A stretch of 64,000 nucleotides of DNA, from positions 67,954 to 131,953 of the forward strand of contig CALPYF020000007.1 in the NCBI GenBank assembly GCA_943327755.2, in the 5' to 3' direction. Origin of the DNA: Deinococcus hopiensis KR-140. GTDB lineage: Bacteria; Deinococcota; Deinococci; Deinococcales; Deinococcaceae. Position numbers and translations under genes: made by a program. Positions 1-8,024 of this stretch are shown piece after piece (the first letter of the stretch is position 1; each line of letters begins with the position of its first letter). Under the pieces are notes generated by a model. It was not told where the DNA came from, searched no databases, and was given only the letters and a program-made list of their open reading frames with translations.

Positions 1-23
1 AATATGTGGTAAACCTTTTACCA
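1..23 (+). promoter_or_regulatory. parA promoter -10 with overlapping inverted repeat
   Basis: GTGGTAAAC lies 20 bases before the parA start and is the -10 core (TAAACC at 10-15) of the promoter family repeated at 47.3, 48.4, 49.2, 57.1 and 58.9 kb; its -35 lies outside the window. Overlapping it is a perfect inverted repeat, TGGTAAA-CCT-TTTACCA (7-23), absent from most other copies. It is a plausible autoregulatory operator for the Phd-like domains of the downstream ParA (inference). Confidence 0.6.
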
Positions 24-33
24 TTCATGCAAG

Positions 34-1200
34 ATGACCAATCAGAAGCGGTTTACACACGAACCGCCCCCCAACCCCTTCCCCCTGAGCGACATCCGCG
101 CTCAACTCCCTGACCTGCTCGACTACATCAAGGCCACACAGCACAGCGTCACCATCAGCAACTACGGCACACCCGTCGCCCGCCTCGCCCCCCTCAGCGC
201 CCTGCCACCGGAGCAGCCCACACGCTCCATCGCCGTGCGCAAACTCCGCGACAACCTGACCGCCACAGTCTGGGAACTGCACACGCACCGCGAGCCCTAC
301 CAGATCACCCACTACCGCGATCCCATCGCTGCCCTGCTACCCGTCGACCTCTCAGACAGCCAGGAGACCCCCATGACCACCCCCGCACTTCGCATCGCTA
401 TCTGGAACGAATCCGGCGGCAGCGGCAAGACCACCATCGCCGTCGAAATCGGATACCTGCTCGCGCAACGCACGAACCCGGCAACTGGCGCAGCCAACCG
501 CGTCCTGCTGATCGACACCGACCCGCAGGGCAGCCTCACCCGGCGCCTGGGCCTCATGGACGATCCGACCAGCCCTGCCCACCGGCTGAGCACGACGGTC
601 GGCAACTTCCTGAACGATCCCGAAGAAGCGCCGCCGGTGCCGATGACGGCCACGAACTTCCCGGAGCTGCACGTCATTCCCTCCAACAACAAGCTGAGCA
701 AAATCGACGCCACGCTGCTGATGAACGACGAGGACATCGGCAACCTGCGCAAGCTGCTCGATCAGTTCGAAGGGCAGTACGACATCATCCTGATTGATAC
801 GCCCCCTTCCCGGGGTGGCCTGGCCCGCGCGGCCCTCAGCGCCGTCGATCACATCCTCATTCCGGTCAACAGCTCCATGAAGAGCATCGAGAACTTCAAC
901 CACGTGCTTGAAGTTGTGGCGCAGTGCCGGCGCTTCAGCCCCAAGCTCCAGGTCAGTGCGTTCGTCGTCACGTCCTACAACAAGACTGTCAACCACGACC
1001 GCGAGGTCCTCCAGATCCTGACCGAGCACTACAACGCCATCGCCCCGACCACCTCCCCCATCACCAACCGCAAGGCGGTCTTCAACGACGCCATGATCAG
1101 CCGGACCGTCGTGCCGTGCTGGAAACCCAAGGATCCGGCTGTGCAGGAACTCAACCTGGTCACCGATCAGCTGCTCAGCATCATGGGGGCGACGGCGTGA
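34..1200 (+). CDS. parA: ParA partition ATPase with two N-terminal Phd/YefM-like domains
   Basis: This is a plasmid-partition ATPase acting with ParB and the parS sites downstream. The 388-aa product has two tandem Phd/YefM antitoxin-like segments (about residues 15-58 and 66-108), followed by a deviant Walker A ESGGSGKTT (126-134) and the second ATPase motif ILIDTPPS near 253-260. The Lys that normally opens the ParA motif KGGxGKTT is Ser127 here, while the P-loop Lys132 is present. An in-frame ATG at 373 (M114) has its own AGGAG, so a short 275-aa ParA without the Phd part may also be made. The Phd part probably replaces the N-terminal DNA-binding domain that larger ParA proteins use for autoregulation (inference). 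The stop overlaps the parB start. Confidence 0.9.
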   Translation: MTNQKRFTHEPPPNPFPLSDIRAQLPDLLDYIKATQHSVTISNYGTPVARLAPLSALPPEQPTRSIAVRKLRDNLTATVWELHTHREPYQITHYRDPIAALLPVDLSDSQETPMTTPALRIAIWNESGGSGKTTIAVEIGYLLAQRTNPATGAANRVLLIDTDPQGSLTRRLGLMDDPTSPAHRLSTTVGNFLNDPEEAPPVPMTATNFPELHVIPSNNKLSKIDATLLMNDEDIGNLRKLLDQFEGQYDIILIDTPPSRGGLARAALSAVDHILIPVNSSMKSIENFNHVLEVVAQCRRFSPKLQVSAFVVTSYNKTVNHDREVLQILTEHYNAIAPTTSPITNRKAVFNDAMISRTVVPCWKPKDPAVQELNLVTDQLLSIMGATA

Positions 1201-2111
1201 GCGGAAAAAAGCGGCCCAGCATGGCCAACGCCGTTGGGAACGTAGCTGTCATGGCTCAGACCAACGCGGGGACGGACGCCCGTATGGTGCAGGTGTCCAC
1301 CATCTCCGTCATCCCCAGACACAACCCACGCTACAGCCGGATGGAAGAGACGCCGGAGCTCACGGAACATGACCTGGCCGATATCCTTCCCAGCATTCGC
1401 GACCAGGGCGTCCTCTCTCCCCTTCTCCTGCGTCCCAACCCCCACGCCGCACCCGGACATTACGAACTGGTGGCCGGGCACCGGCGCCTGCGCGCCGCCA
1501 TCCTCGTGGGCCTCACCCAGGTGCCCGTGCATATCCGCGAGATTGCCGACAGCGACCTTCTGAAGGTCGCCATCACGGAAAACAACGCCCGGCAGAAACC
1601 CGATCCGTACAACAACGACCTCGCCGTCCTGGAGCAGATCAGCGCCACGACCGGCGTGCCCCTGGAGCAGATCCCCAGTTACCTCAACCGCCTGCGCAAC
1701 GGCACCGAAGAGGACGTCCACCACGTTGGAGAGACACTGGCCAGCATGGGCCTTGGCGCTCTCGAGACCTGGGCCCGGACGCGCTCCCGCATCCTGATGC
1801 TGTCACAGGAAGAAGTCGCCGCCGTTCGGGCCGGACAGCTGTCGCTCAAAGCCAGCCTCCAGCTGACGTATCTGAAAGACAATCCACAGCGTGCCCAGAT
1901 CCTTCGGCAGGCAGTGGAAGGTGCGTGGAGCGCCGAGCAGGTCAGGGCCCATGTGCAGACCCTGACCAAGCCGTCCCGGTCCGCCTCTCGTCCCTCCCTG
2001 GACGATCTGAAAAGCCGCCTCACTCCGGAGAAGCTCGAAGATCTCAACGACGTGAAACGGCAACAGGTTGAACGTCAGCTCGCCAAGCTCATCGCGCTGC
2101 TCGACTCCTGA
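1197..2111 (+). CDS. parB: ParB partition protein
   Basis: ParB binds parS and works with ParA in plasmid segregation. A ParB/Spo0J N-terminal domain is clear: an ISVIPRHNPRY start, LADILPSIRDQGVLSPLLLRP, the arginine-rich AGHRRLRAA box and LKVAITENNARQKPDP, followed by a helical DNA-binding middle region and a basic C-terminal dimerisation region. The chosen start is GTG 1197, which overlaps the parA TGA and has a GGGGGCG sequence upstream; ATG 1221 is a good alternative. With the GTG the protein is 304 aa, a usual ParB size. The open frame continues upstream into parA, but that part is only parA read in another frame. The palindromic array begins 77 bp after the stop. Confidence 0.93.
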   Translation: MSGKKRPSMANAVGNVAVMAQTNAGTDARMVQVSTISVIPRHNPRYSRMEETPELTEHDLADILPSIRDQGVLSPLLLRPNPHAAPGHYELVAGHRRLRAAILVGLTQVPVHIREIADSDLLKVAITENNARQKPDPYNNDLAVLEQISATTGVPLEQIPSYLNRLRNGTEEDVHHVGETLASMGLGALETWARTRSRILMLSQEEVAAVRAGQLSLKASLQLTYLKDNPQRAQILRQAVEGAWSAEQVRAHVQTLTKPSRSASRPSLDDLKSRLTPEKLEDLNDVKRQQVERQLAKLIALLDS

Positions 2112-2187
2112 GGCGTCGGCCGGGGACTGTGCTCTCCGGCCCGGCCACCTCCCCGCCACTTGCCCCCGCACCACCATTGAAAGGAGT

Positions 2188-2448
2188 TAGGTCACCGTGA
2201 CCTAGAACCGCCAGCCCTCCCCACCCGTCAGTCCGAGCCTGAGAAGTTAGGTCACCGTGACCTAGATTCCCGGAACGCATCAGGGCCGCCCCACCGGCCC
2301 GCGCCGAGTTAGGTCACTGAGACCTAGAATCGCCAGCCCTCTCCACCCGTCAGTCCAGCCCTGAGAAGTTAGGTCACGGTGACCTAGATGCCCGGGACGT
2401 GTCAGGGCCGCCCCACCGGCCCACACCGAGTTGGGCCACTGCACCCTC
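2188..2448. repeat. parS-type centromere array (four palindromes plus one decayed copy)
   Basis: Four copies of the 17-bp site TAGGTCACCGTGACCTA (8-bp perfect arms around one central base) lie at 2188-2204, 2248-2264, 2310-2326 (one arm altered) and 2370-2386, spaced 60, 62 and 60 bp start to start. A decayed fifth copy, TGGGCCACTGCACCCTC, is at 2432-2448. The spacers also repeat, so the array is a 122-bp unit holding two sites, present twice. Its place directly after parB marks it as the partition site. The remaining intergenic bases on both sides show no gene. Confidence 0.85.
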
Positions 2449-2567
2449 ACTGGAGTGACTGCTTTGGAAGGACAAAGGCGCAGACATCCCCGATACTTGA
2501 TGCAGGTTGCTTTTCACCGATCCCACAGTCGATGACGTGACCCACAACCTGAAGGAGTCCCACACCT

Positions 2568-3200
2568 ATGAAGAAAACCCCCACACTGTTCCTTGCGGCG
2601 TTGGCCCTCCTGACCGCTTGCTCGGAGAGCCCCGAGGCGAAGGTGAAGCGCGAGGCGGCGGAACTCGCCGCGCTGAAGAAAAAGATGACGGTCGTCGCTC
2701 AGGCGGCAGCCGATCAGCGCCTGATCGGGAATCCGGCCTGCATCGGCGTGACCAACGAGGGCACGCTGTACCGTATCGAGGACGTGGACCTGCTTCCAGA
2801 GACGCGCGTCATGCGCTTTCTGGAAAGTGAGGGCGTAGCTGTCCGGCAGATCGTGGATCGAGGCGACCAGCGGGACGTCCGGTTCTTCATCAAAGAGATC
2901 TACCGGGATAATTTCGATACGAACCGGTATTGCTTCGGCCGCTGGGCCATCGTGGACATCGCGCCAACTCCGAAGGGCAAGGCGGAAAAGCGCAACAACG
3001 TGGTGATGTACCCGTTCGACGTCACGATGCGCCTGACGCAGATCCCCTCTCAAACCTGGCTGGAGAGCCGCCTGGTTCGGGAGAACCTGTTGGACGGCAT
3101 GAACAGCATCACGCGGGACTACAAGATTCGCGCGGTATTGCCGACCGCCGTCAATCAGTTGCCCCCGGCCGACAGTGTGAAAAAGCGCCTGGACGAATAA
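2568..3200 (+). CDS. Lipoprotein, paralogue of the transposon-split lipoprotein
   Basis: The 210-aa protein starts with a short charged n-region, a hydrophobic stretch and the lipobox LTAC (Cys18), so it should be lipidated and exported. A charged helix follows (AKVKREAAELAALKKK). AAGGAG lies 11 bases before the ATG. The later part, with RYCFGRWAIVDI, aligns with LYCYGKWTVTSV of the split gene at 10427, and both also share an ACIG/ACTT-type Cys segment. They are therefore paralogues with two conserved cysteines. The molecular role is unknown. Confidence 0.85.
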   Translation: MKKTPTLFLAALALLTACSESPEAKVKREAAELAALKKKMTVVAQAAADQRLIGNPACIGVTNEGTLYRIEDVDLLPETRVMRFLESEGVAVRQIVDRGDQRDVRFFIKEIYRDNFDTNRYCFGRWAIVDIAPTPKGKAEKRNNVVMYPFDVTMRLTQIPSQTWLESRLVRENLLDGMNSITRDYKIRAVLPTAVNQLPPADSVKKRLDE

Positions 3201-3212
3201 GACGAGACAAGG

Positions 3213-3248
3213 AGGCCGCCCCTACACATGCTCGTGCAGGGGCGGCCT
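3213..3248. terminator. Bidirectional hairpin terminator
   Basis: A 15-bp stem (AGGCCGCCCCTACAC with GTGCAGGGGCGGCCT, one G-T wobble) and a 6-base loop lie between two convergent genes. Confidence 0.75.
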
Positions 3249-3260
3249 GATGCGCTGGAA

Positions 3261-3851
3261 TCAGCGGGGTGCCTGCGGCGGTGTCCGCAGGGCGTCCACA
3301 AACGCTGCGCCGGAATTCGCTGTTTGCGGCGGGAGCATCTTCACGCTGGTGTAGGTCAGGGTATAGCCGAGATGGGCTTTCGCCCAGAGTCCAACCGAGC
3401 GCTCCGGGTTGAACTGGGGCAGCGTCCGGGCGTTCGCGCCGTACCACCGGTTGAAGGCATTGAAGTCAAACATCCGCGCTTTGACGGGATCGCCGGCACT
3501 GAAGTCGTACACGGTCCAGCCCTGAGCGGATTCGACTTCCAGGAACATCCTGCGGTCACCGCCCTGAGCGACGCGGTAGACGGGAACGCCCAGGACGACC
3601 AGTCTGAGGACGAGGCCGTTTTCCTGCATCAGTCCGTCATCGGTGGTCAGGACGCGCATGGGGACGCCGAGATTCGCGCCGACCTTCAGGGCATTGACCA
3701 GGCGGGGATCGCTGAGGCGAGGGGCATACACGATGACCTGCCGGGCGGTGCGAACCACAGAAGTGAACGGATTGTCCTGTTGAGGTGACCCAGCCTGTGC
3801 GGACACGCCGCCCATGAGCAGCGCGCCGAAAGCGAGGAGAGAACGGTTCAT
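3261..3851 (-). CDS. Secreted protein of unknown function (weak PLD-fold resemblance)
   Basis: The 196-aa protein has a clear signal peptide (cleavage near VSAQA, residue 20). The mature part begins with a segment like half of a phospholipase-D fold (IVYAPRLSDPRLVNAL, then GANLGVPMRVLTTDDGLM), but no HKD catalytic motif is visible. If the relationship is real, the protein is inactive or very divergent. The ATG overlaps the stop of the upstream membrane-protein gene by four bases (ATGA), so the two are translationally coupled. The location between the partition locus and an SSB-like gene gives no firm clue. Confidence 0.75.
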   Translation of the reverse strand: MNRSLLAFGALLMGGVSAQAGSPQQDNPFTSVVRTARQVIVYAPRLSDPRLVNALKVGANLGVPMRVLTTDDGLMQENGLVLRLVVLGVPVYRVAQGGDRRMFLEVESAQGWTVYDFSAGDPVKARMFDFNAFNRWYGANARTLPQFNPERSVGLWAKAHLGYTLTYTSVKMLPPQTANSGAAFVDALRTPPQAPR

Positions 3852-4192
3852 TCATGCTCCAGGCGGTAGAGCTTCTGGCGGGCGACGGCGCCACCGCCGA
3901 AGAGAACGGTCAGGCCGTAGCGCACCGCGCGCAGCACGAGCCAGGAGGCGAGACCCGCGGCGACGATCGGGCCAGGCTGGGCAAACACGCCGTACTCATC
4001 AGCCTTCAGGAGGCCAGTCGCGGACAGGACAGTGCCGAGAATGGTCATGAGCACCGTGACGAACTGAAAAATCACGATCGGAACTGCCAGCAGGGAAGCG
4101 AGGATGCTGCGTTCCCAGTTGAGGGGGCCGGGGCCGTTGCTTTCCAGGGCGTGATATCCGCCGCCGAATCCGGAATCGTAGTCAGCGCTCAT
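3848..4192 (-). CDS. Small membrane protein, coupled to the secreted protein
   Basis: The 114-aa protein starts with a Gly/Tyr-rich soluble segment (MSADYDSGFGGGYHALE), then has a long transmembrane hairpin around residues 28-60 (ILASLLAVPIVIFQFVTVLM), a second hydrophobic segment near 80-100 and a basic tail. ATG 4192, with AGTGAGG just upstream, was chosen; the frame stays open to GTG/TTG codons at 4240/4243, which would add 16-17 residues. It is the first gene of a two-gene minus-strand operon. Its function is not recognised. Confidence 0.7.
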   Translation of the reverse strand: MSADYDSGFGGGYHALESNGPGPLNWERSILASLLAVPIVIFQFVTVLMTILGTVLSATGLLKADEYGVFAQPGPIVAAGLASWLVLRAVRYGLTVLFGGGAVARQKLYRLEHE

Positions 4193-4348
4193 GGCCTCAC
4201 TGTGGAACAGGGACACAGAGAGTGCAAGCGAAAACCCCACCAACGCGGGCTGTGATACACCGCCAGAACCGGCAGCGCTGGAGATCTGCCAATCGGCGGG
4301 CGCGTCACGCGCTGAGGTGCGAAAAAAGGCGTCTTGGTAGCATGGCCT

Positions 4349-4663
4349 ATGCGGACCCTGACGAAGTACCTACGGATGACACCGGGCGCCAGGTGCATGA
4401 AAGCCAAGGGCCGGGCAGGAAGTGACAGCCAGCTGGCAGCGCCTGCCCTCAGCGGTGCCGCCGCGCCGGACGACCTGCGGCGGATCGACCAGCAGGCGCG
4501 GCAGTTGACTCCCTCACTTCAGTGGCAGGCCGGTATGATTTCAACCAGGGACGCAGTGCTGGCCGACCCCACACGGCACCTGGTCCAGAGATCGGCGCAG
4601 GAGACCCGCAGGGCGCTCCGGCGCGCCACGCTGAACTTCAACCCCCACACGAGGACCGAATGA
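4349..4663 (+). CDS. Possible small basic protein upstream of the SSB-like gene
   Basis: A 104-aa frame (MRTLTKYLRM start) runs to a TGA that overlaps the ATG of the next gene as ATGA, the usual sign of translational coupling. There is no good ribosome site, no recognisable domain, and the composition is Arg/Ala-rich, so it may be non-coding. The alternative is that this stretch is simply the leader of the SSB-like gene. Confidence 0.3.
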   Translation: MRTLTKYLRMTPGARCMKAKGRAGSDSQLAAPALSGAAAPDDLRRIDQQARQLTPSLQWQAGMISTRDAVLADPTRHLVQRSAQETRRALRRATLNFNPHTRTE

Positions 4664-5349
4664 AACACCTGAATGAAGTGACGATTCAAGGCACGATTGG
4701 CACGCGCCCGCGCGTTCAGAACACCCAGCGTAGTGTCGAGCGCGGGAAACCCGAAGCTCAAATCCTGTTTCCACTGGTGTGGACGAGAGGGGAGACGACC
4801 AACCTCATCACGGCCAGCGCGATCAGCTCCACGGCGGCCGCCATTCAGCGGCACGTTCTGCCCGGCGAGCCACTGCTGGTGACGGGGCGCCTCGACCGCC
4901 GGAGCGAAGGGCTGAGGCTGCGCCTGTCGAGCATTCAGCGCCTGGTCACGGCAGACCCGACCATCACCGTCCCGGGAGCGAACGGGGAACTGTTCAGCCT
5001 CAAAGGCGGGCTGAGTGAGGTGATGCTCCGCGGGCACGCGGAGGGAGACAGTGTGGCGAGCGCCGCTGGTTTCCGGTTCATCATGAAGCTGGTCGAAGGC
5101 AATGAGAGTCGGCGCGTTCACGTGATCCCGGTGGTGTCGCAGGTGCCGGTGCGGCGCGGGCAGGCGGTCACCGTCACCGGGGAATTCATTCGCTCGCCTG
5201 AGGATGAGGAATCGGCCGGGTACGTGTATTCGGTCCGCACGTCCCTCGGCGAGAGCATCGAGGTTGCGGCCAACCTCACCAACCGCGATCCCCGAGACCG
5301 GCTGAATGTCGCCACGATGGGCGAGAACCTGACCTTGACCCAGTCGTGA
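4660..5349 (+). CDS. Single-stranded DNA-binding protein-like, two OB folds
   Basis: The 229-aa protein opens with NEVTIQGTIGTRPRVQ, the first strand pair of an SSB-type OB fold, followed by a second comparable block from about residue 105 (GLSEVMLRGHAEGD) with VTVTGEFIRSPEDEE at the matching late position. Deinococcus and Thermus SSB carry two OB folds in one chain, and this layout fits, although the sequence is divergent and lacks an acidic C-terminal tail. GAGGA sits five bases before the ATG. It may be a plasmid SSB or a PriB-like protein protecting single strands during replication or transfer (inference). Confidence 0.7.
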   Translation: MKHLNEVTIQGTIGTRPRVQNTQRSVERGKPEAQILFPLVWTRGETTNLITASAISSTAAAIQRHVLPGEPLLVTGRLDRRSEGLRLRLSSIQRLVTADPTITVPGANGELFSLKGGLSEVMLRGHAEGDSVASAAGFRFIMKLVEGNESRRVHVIPVVSQVPVRRGQAVTVTGEFIRSPEDEESAGYVYSVRTSLGESIEVAANLTNRDPRDRLNVATMGENLTLTQS

Positions 5350-5437
5350 GGCGCGCCGTACCCTGAGGGCGGTGAGTGCGTGGCGCACTTCCCCCGGGGT
5401 GTTCAACATGTCCGGGCTCCTTCACTAAAAATCTTGC

Positions 5438-5470
5438 CTGTCGACGCCCGCCTCGTGCGGGCGTTGACAG
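5438..5470. terminator. Hairpin after the SSB-like gene
   Basis: A 13-bp stem (CTGTCGACGCCCG with CGGGCGTTGACAG, one G-T pair in RNA) with a short loop. There is no T-run, so termination is likely but not certain. Confidence 0.5.
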
Positions 5471-5541
5471 TTCGGGGGACGGGGCGGGCACTTGCAATTA
5501 CAGGTGTGGGCGGCCCTGCTACGATTCTGAGTGAGGTGCCC

Positions 5542-6225
5542 ATGAACCCCCACACATCCTGGTTGGAACGAACGCAGGAACTCAGTCCGGAGCAGATGCG
5601 GGTGCTGGCTGGCACCATGAGCCACCACATCAATGGTCTGCACCTGCACGTCCCGGATCTGTTACTCCTGCAGCATCACTATTACCGCGCCGCCCTGATG
5701 TACACGGTCACCCACAACGACCTGGTGCAGGACCTCTTTCTTCAGGCGCGCCGCAGTTTCCTCTTCGACGACCGGGGCCGCGGCCTGAATCCTGGTGTGG
5801 CGCTCCCCGCGGAGGCCCTGGCGAGGTACGCAGCCCTGCGGGCGCAGGCAACGCAACTGGGTGAGGCCATCGACCCGGCTGCACTCCAGGCGGCCGGGCT
5901 GACCCCGGGTCATTTCTCCCGTCTGTTGGCCCTGCACGGCGAGCAGCGCGACTGGTCGGATCTGCTCGACGTGCAGCTGCGGCACTTCGACCCGAAGGGC
6001 ATGTGGCACGTCATCGTGACCTTCTCCAATCCGCGCGGTGAGCCGCTGCAACTACACCTGCGCTACCGGGACGCCGAGGCGTACGGTTTCGGCCTCGGGT
6101 TAGAACCCGATCCGGCCTGGGCCGGGGCCGGCACACCGACCATTCAGGCAACGGTGAACGATCTGACAGCCCTCACTGGCCTCGCGCCGCATACCTTTCC
6201 CGCCTGCCTGACCCCCCTGCTGTAA
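5542..6225 (+). CDS. Hypothetical protein, first gene of a three-gene operon
   Basis: The 227-aa soluble protein starts at ATG 5542 with GTGAGGTG upstream; the frame remains open further upstream without a better start. It has a helical first half rich in His and Leu (MSHHINGLHLHVPDLLLLQHHYY) and a second half with beta character (MWHVIVTFSNPRGEPLQLHLRY). No known motif was recognised. It is followed at 24 bp by 6250 and then by the overlapping 7095 gene, so the three probably act together. Confidence 0.75.
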   Translation: MNPHTSWLERTQELSPEQMRVLAGTMSHHINGLHLHVPDLLLLQHHYYRAALMYTVTHNDLVQDLFLQARRSFLFDDRGRGLNPGVALPAEALARYAALRAQATQLGEAIDPAALQAAGLTPGHFSRLLALHGEQRDWSDLLDVQLRHFDPKGMWHVIVTFSNPRGEPLQLHLRYRDAEAYGFGLGLEPDPAWAGAGTPTIQATVNDLTALTGLAPHTFPACLTPLL

Positions 6226-6249
6226 ACCCCCACCACAACCGAGGTAGTT

Positions 6250-7098
6250 ATGACCCAGCACGTCGCCCCCACCGACGCCCGTCCGCCCGTTGCGCCCGCA
6301 AAGAGATATCCCGTGTCGGTGTACCTGCACTACCCCAAAGGCACTGGCCTGTGCCGAGGCGCCGTCGCCCTGCGGAACGGGCCAAAGATTACCACGGATA
6401 CATACACGATCCGGAAAGGGAAAGGGGGCGAGGATCCTGGCCCGGTCCTGATGGAAGCCATCAACGCCCTCCTGCGAACAGCGCCCAACAAGCCGGTCCG
6501 CTACGTGATCTCCACGGAAGACCGCAGCGAGTACCGCGCGGTACGGGAGAGCATCGACAGCATGATCAAGCGCGCCGGACTGACCGACATTCAGTACGGC
6601 AGCAGCTTCATGGAGACCGACATTCTGCGGTTCGCGGCAGAACACGCCCTCGCCCACCCCAACTGGAAAGACATGCACAGCGGCGTGCACAGCTACGTGA
6701 CCACCATCGGCTCCGGCGCCCACTGCTACACCAGCATCATCACCAGCAGTCCCCGGCACCTGCGCTGGGCCGAGTCAACCAGTCAGGTATTCGACCCGGT
6801 GGTCGCCAACCTCACCGCCATCCGCGACTCGCTCGTGGGGGTCGCCGACCGCAGCAACGCGGGCATCTGGAGCAGCTGCGAAGCGGTGAACGCCATCATC
6901 CGGGGCGAGCGGGTCGCGTTCACCGCTGAGGCCGGTACCAGCGCGCGTGAACTCAACGCGTACCGCAAGAACAAGAACCTCGGGCTGGTGTTCAACCAGG
7001 AGGCCTCCTGGCCGCTGATGCAGCTGGGCCTGTACCTCGCGCACCGGCAGCAGCGCCGGCACCTGGAAGAGCTGTACCAGAAGGGGAGACCGTCATGA
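6250..7098 (+). CDS. Hypothetical protein, possible degenerate RNase H-like fold
   Basis: The 282-aa protein has a Pro-rich N-terminus, then a segment whose pattern recalls RNase HI: a strand (YPVSVYLHYPKGTG), a helix (VLMEAINALLRTAP) and a strand with helix (VRYVISTEDRSEYRAVRESI). The first catalytic Asp of RNase H is missing, so this is pattern resemblance only. The C-terminal half is helical and basic (YLAHRQQRRHLEELYQ). Its stop overlaps the next start as ATGA. The function is unknown. Confidence 0.7.
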   Translation: MTQHVAPTDARPPVAPAKRYPVSVYLHYPKGTGLCRGAVALRNGPKITTDTYTIRKGKGGEDPGPVLMEAINALLRTAPNKPVRYVISTEDRSEYRAVRESIDSMIKRAGLTDIQYGSSFMETDILRFAAEHALAHPNWKDMHSGVHSYVTTIGSGAHCYTSIITSSPRHLRWAESTSQVFDPVVANLTAIRDSLVGVADRSNAGIWSSCEAVNAIIRGERVAFTAEAGTSARELNAYRKNKNLGLVFNQEASWPLMQLGLYLAHRQQRRHLEELYQKGRPS

Positions 7099-7919
7099 CA
7101 GCCCTCCGCGGACTGCTGGCCGAGATCACGGCGGCTCAACCTCACCTCTACGTCACGGCCGGGCAGATCCGCAGTGATCCGGCCGCGCACCCCGACACCT
7201 GGCCGCTGTACACGTACGGGCACAGTGAGGAAGCGGCGAGCGTCTGGAAGGCCATGGCCACGCGCCTGGGCGTCCGGTTCGTCGGGGACCTGCGGGACCT
7301 GCGGCACGTGTGGGCGGACCTCAACAAGAGCCGCTCCGCAGCGCTGAGCAGCGGCGTGATCTGGATCCAGACCTGGCGCCGGGGCACCTCGCAGGAGCAG
7401 AACATCGGCGTGACCTTCCACCCGTCACACGCGGGCCCCCACGTCTACCTCACCACGCCGCGGATCTGGCACGACCTGCTGACCGTGACGTTCCCCGACA
7501 CCTCGAACGAGTACCTGGACGCGCAGTACGCCGTGACGTACACCGTGGCCAGCGACAACGCCGACTACGTGCAGATGACGCCCGTCATGCGCAGCCTCGT
7601 GCGCCGGCACGAGCGGGGCATCGAGACGGGGGTCCCCACCATGCCTGTGTCCCTGGAGGCCTTCAGTCAGTTCACGCCCACCTACATGCAGCAGTACCAC
7701 CTGATTCCGTACCGCCTCGACCGAACCGCCGGCATCCTTCATGCGTACGTGTCGGACCTCGATGACACGACGCTGGCCGACCGCGTCACGCGGGCCACGG
7801 GCCTGACCCTGCACGTGACCTACATGGAACCGGCGGATGAGGCGGCCTTCTGGGAGCAGTACGCGCTGAGCACCCGGGCGCAGGAGGAGCGGGCGCAGGC
7901 TGTGATCCTGGCGCAGTGA
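7095..7919 (+). CDS. Hypothetical protein with MshEN/GspE-N-like C-terminal domain
   Basis: The 274-aa protein has an unrecognised N-terminal part (about 1-195). Its C-terminal part, about residues 195-260 (YHLIPYRLDRTAGILHAYVS, ADRVTRATGLTLHVTYMEP, FWEQY), follows the order of the GspE/PilB N-terminal domain: Pro-x-x-hydrophobic strand, VAxSDPxD-like turn, helix with a T/S-G pair, strand, and a final helix ending in Y. Some such domains bind cyclic-di-GMP. No ATPase motifs are present, so it would be a stand-alone sensory or adaptor domain (inference). It is translationally coupled to the gene before it. Confidence 0.7.
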   Translation: MTALRGLLAEITAAQPHLYVTAGQIRSDPAAHPDTWPLYTYGHSEEAASVWKAMATRLGVRFVGDLRDLRHVWADLNKSRSAALSSGVIWIQTWRRGTSQEQNIGVTFHPSHAGPHVYLTTPRIWHDLLTVTFPDTSNEYLDAQYAVTYTVASDNADYVQMTPVMRSLVRRHERGIETGVPTMPVSLEAFSQFTPTYMQQYHLIPYRLDRTAGILHAYVSDLDDTTLADRVTRATGLTLHVTYMEPADEAAFWEQYALSTRAQEERAQAVILAQ

Positions 7920-7930
7920 CGGGGCGCAGG

Positions 7931-7960
7931 GAGGGCCACCACGGCGCCGTGGTGGCCCTC
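7931..7960. terminator. Perfect 30-bp palindrome terminator
   Basis: GAGGGCCACCACGGC and its exact reverse complement abut without a loop gap, 11 bp after the stop of the 7095 gene and facing the minus-strand pilin gene. Confidence 0.75.
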
Positions 7961-7975
7961 TGTCATGCACGGAAG

Positions 7976-8004
7976 GGCACCCAGAGCGCGGAGCCCTGGG
8001 TGCC
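7976..8004. terminator. Hairpin after the pilin-like gene
   Basis: GGCACCCAG pairs with CTGGGTGCC across an 11-base loop, 20 bp beyond the minus-strand stop at 8025. Confidence 0.55.
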
Positions 8005-8024
8005 GGAGGAAAGGGTGGGGTCGG

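Noticed and set aside
924..1196. Upstream extension of the parB frame
   Set aside because: Overlaps parA in another frame; the ParB domain starts after 1221 and a GTGA overlap gives a natural start at 1197.
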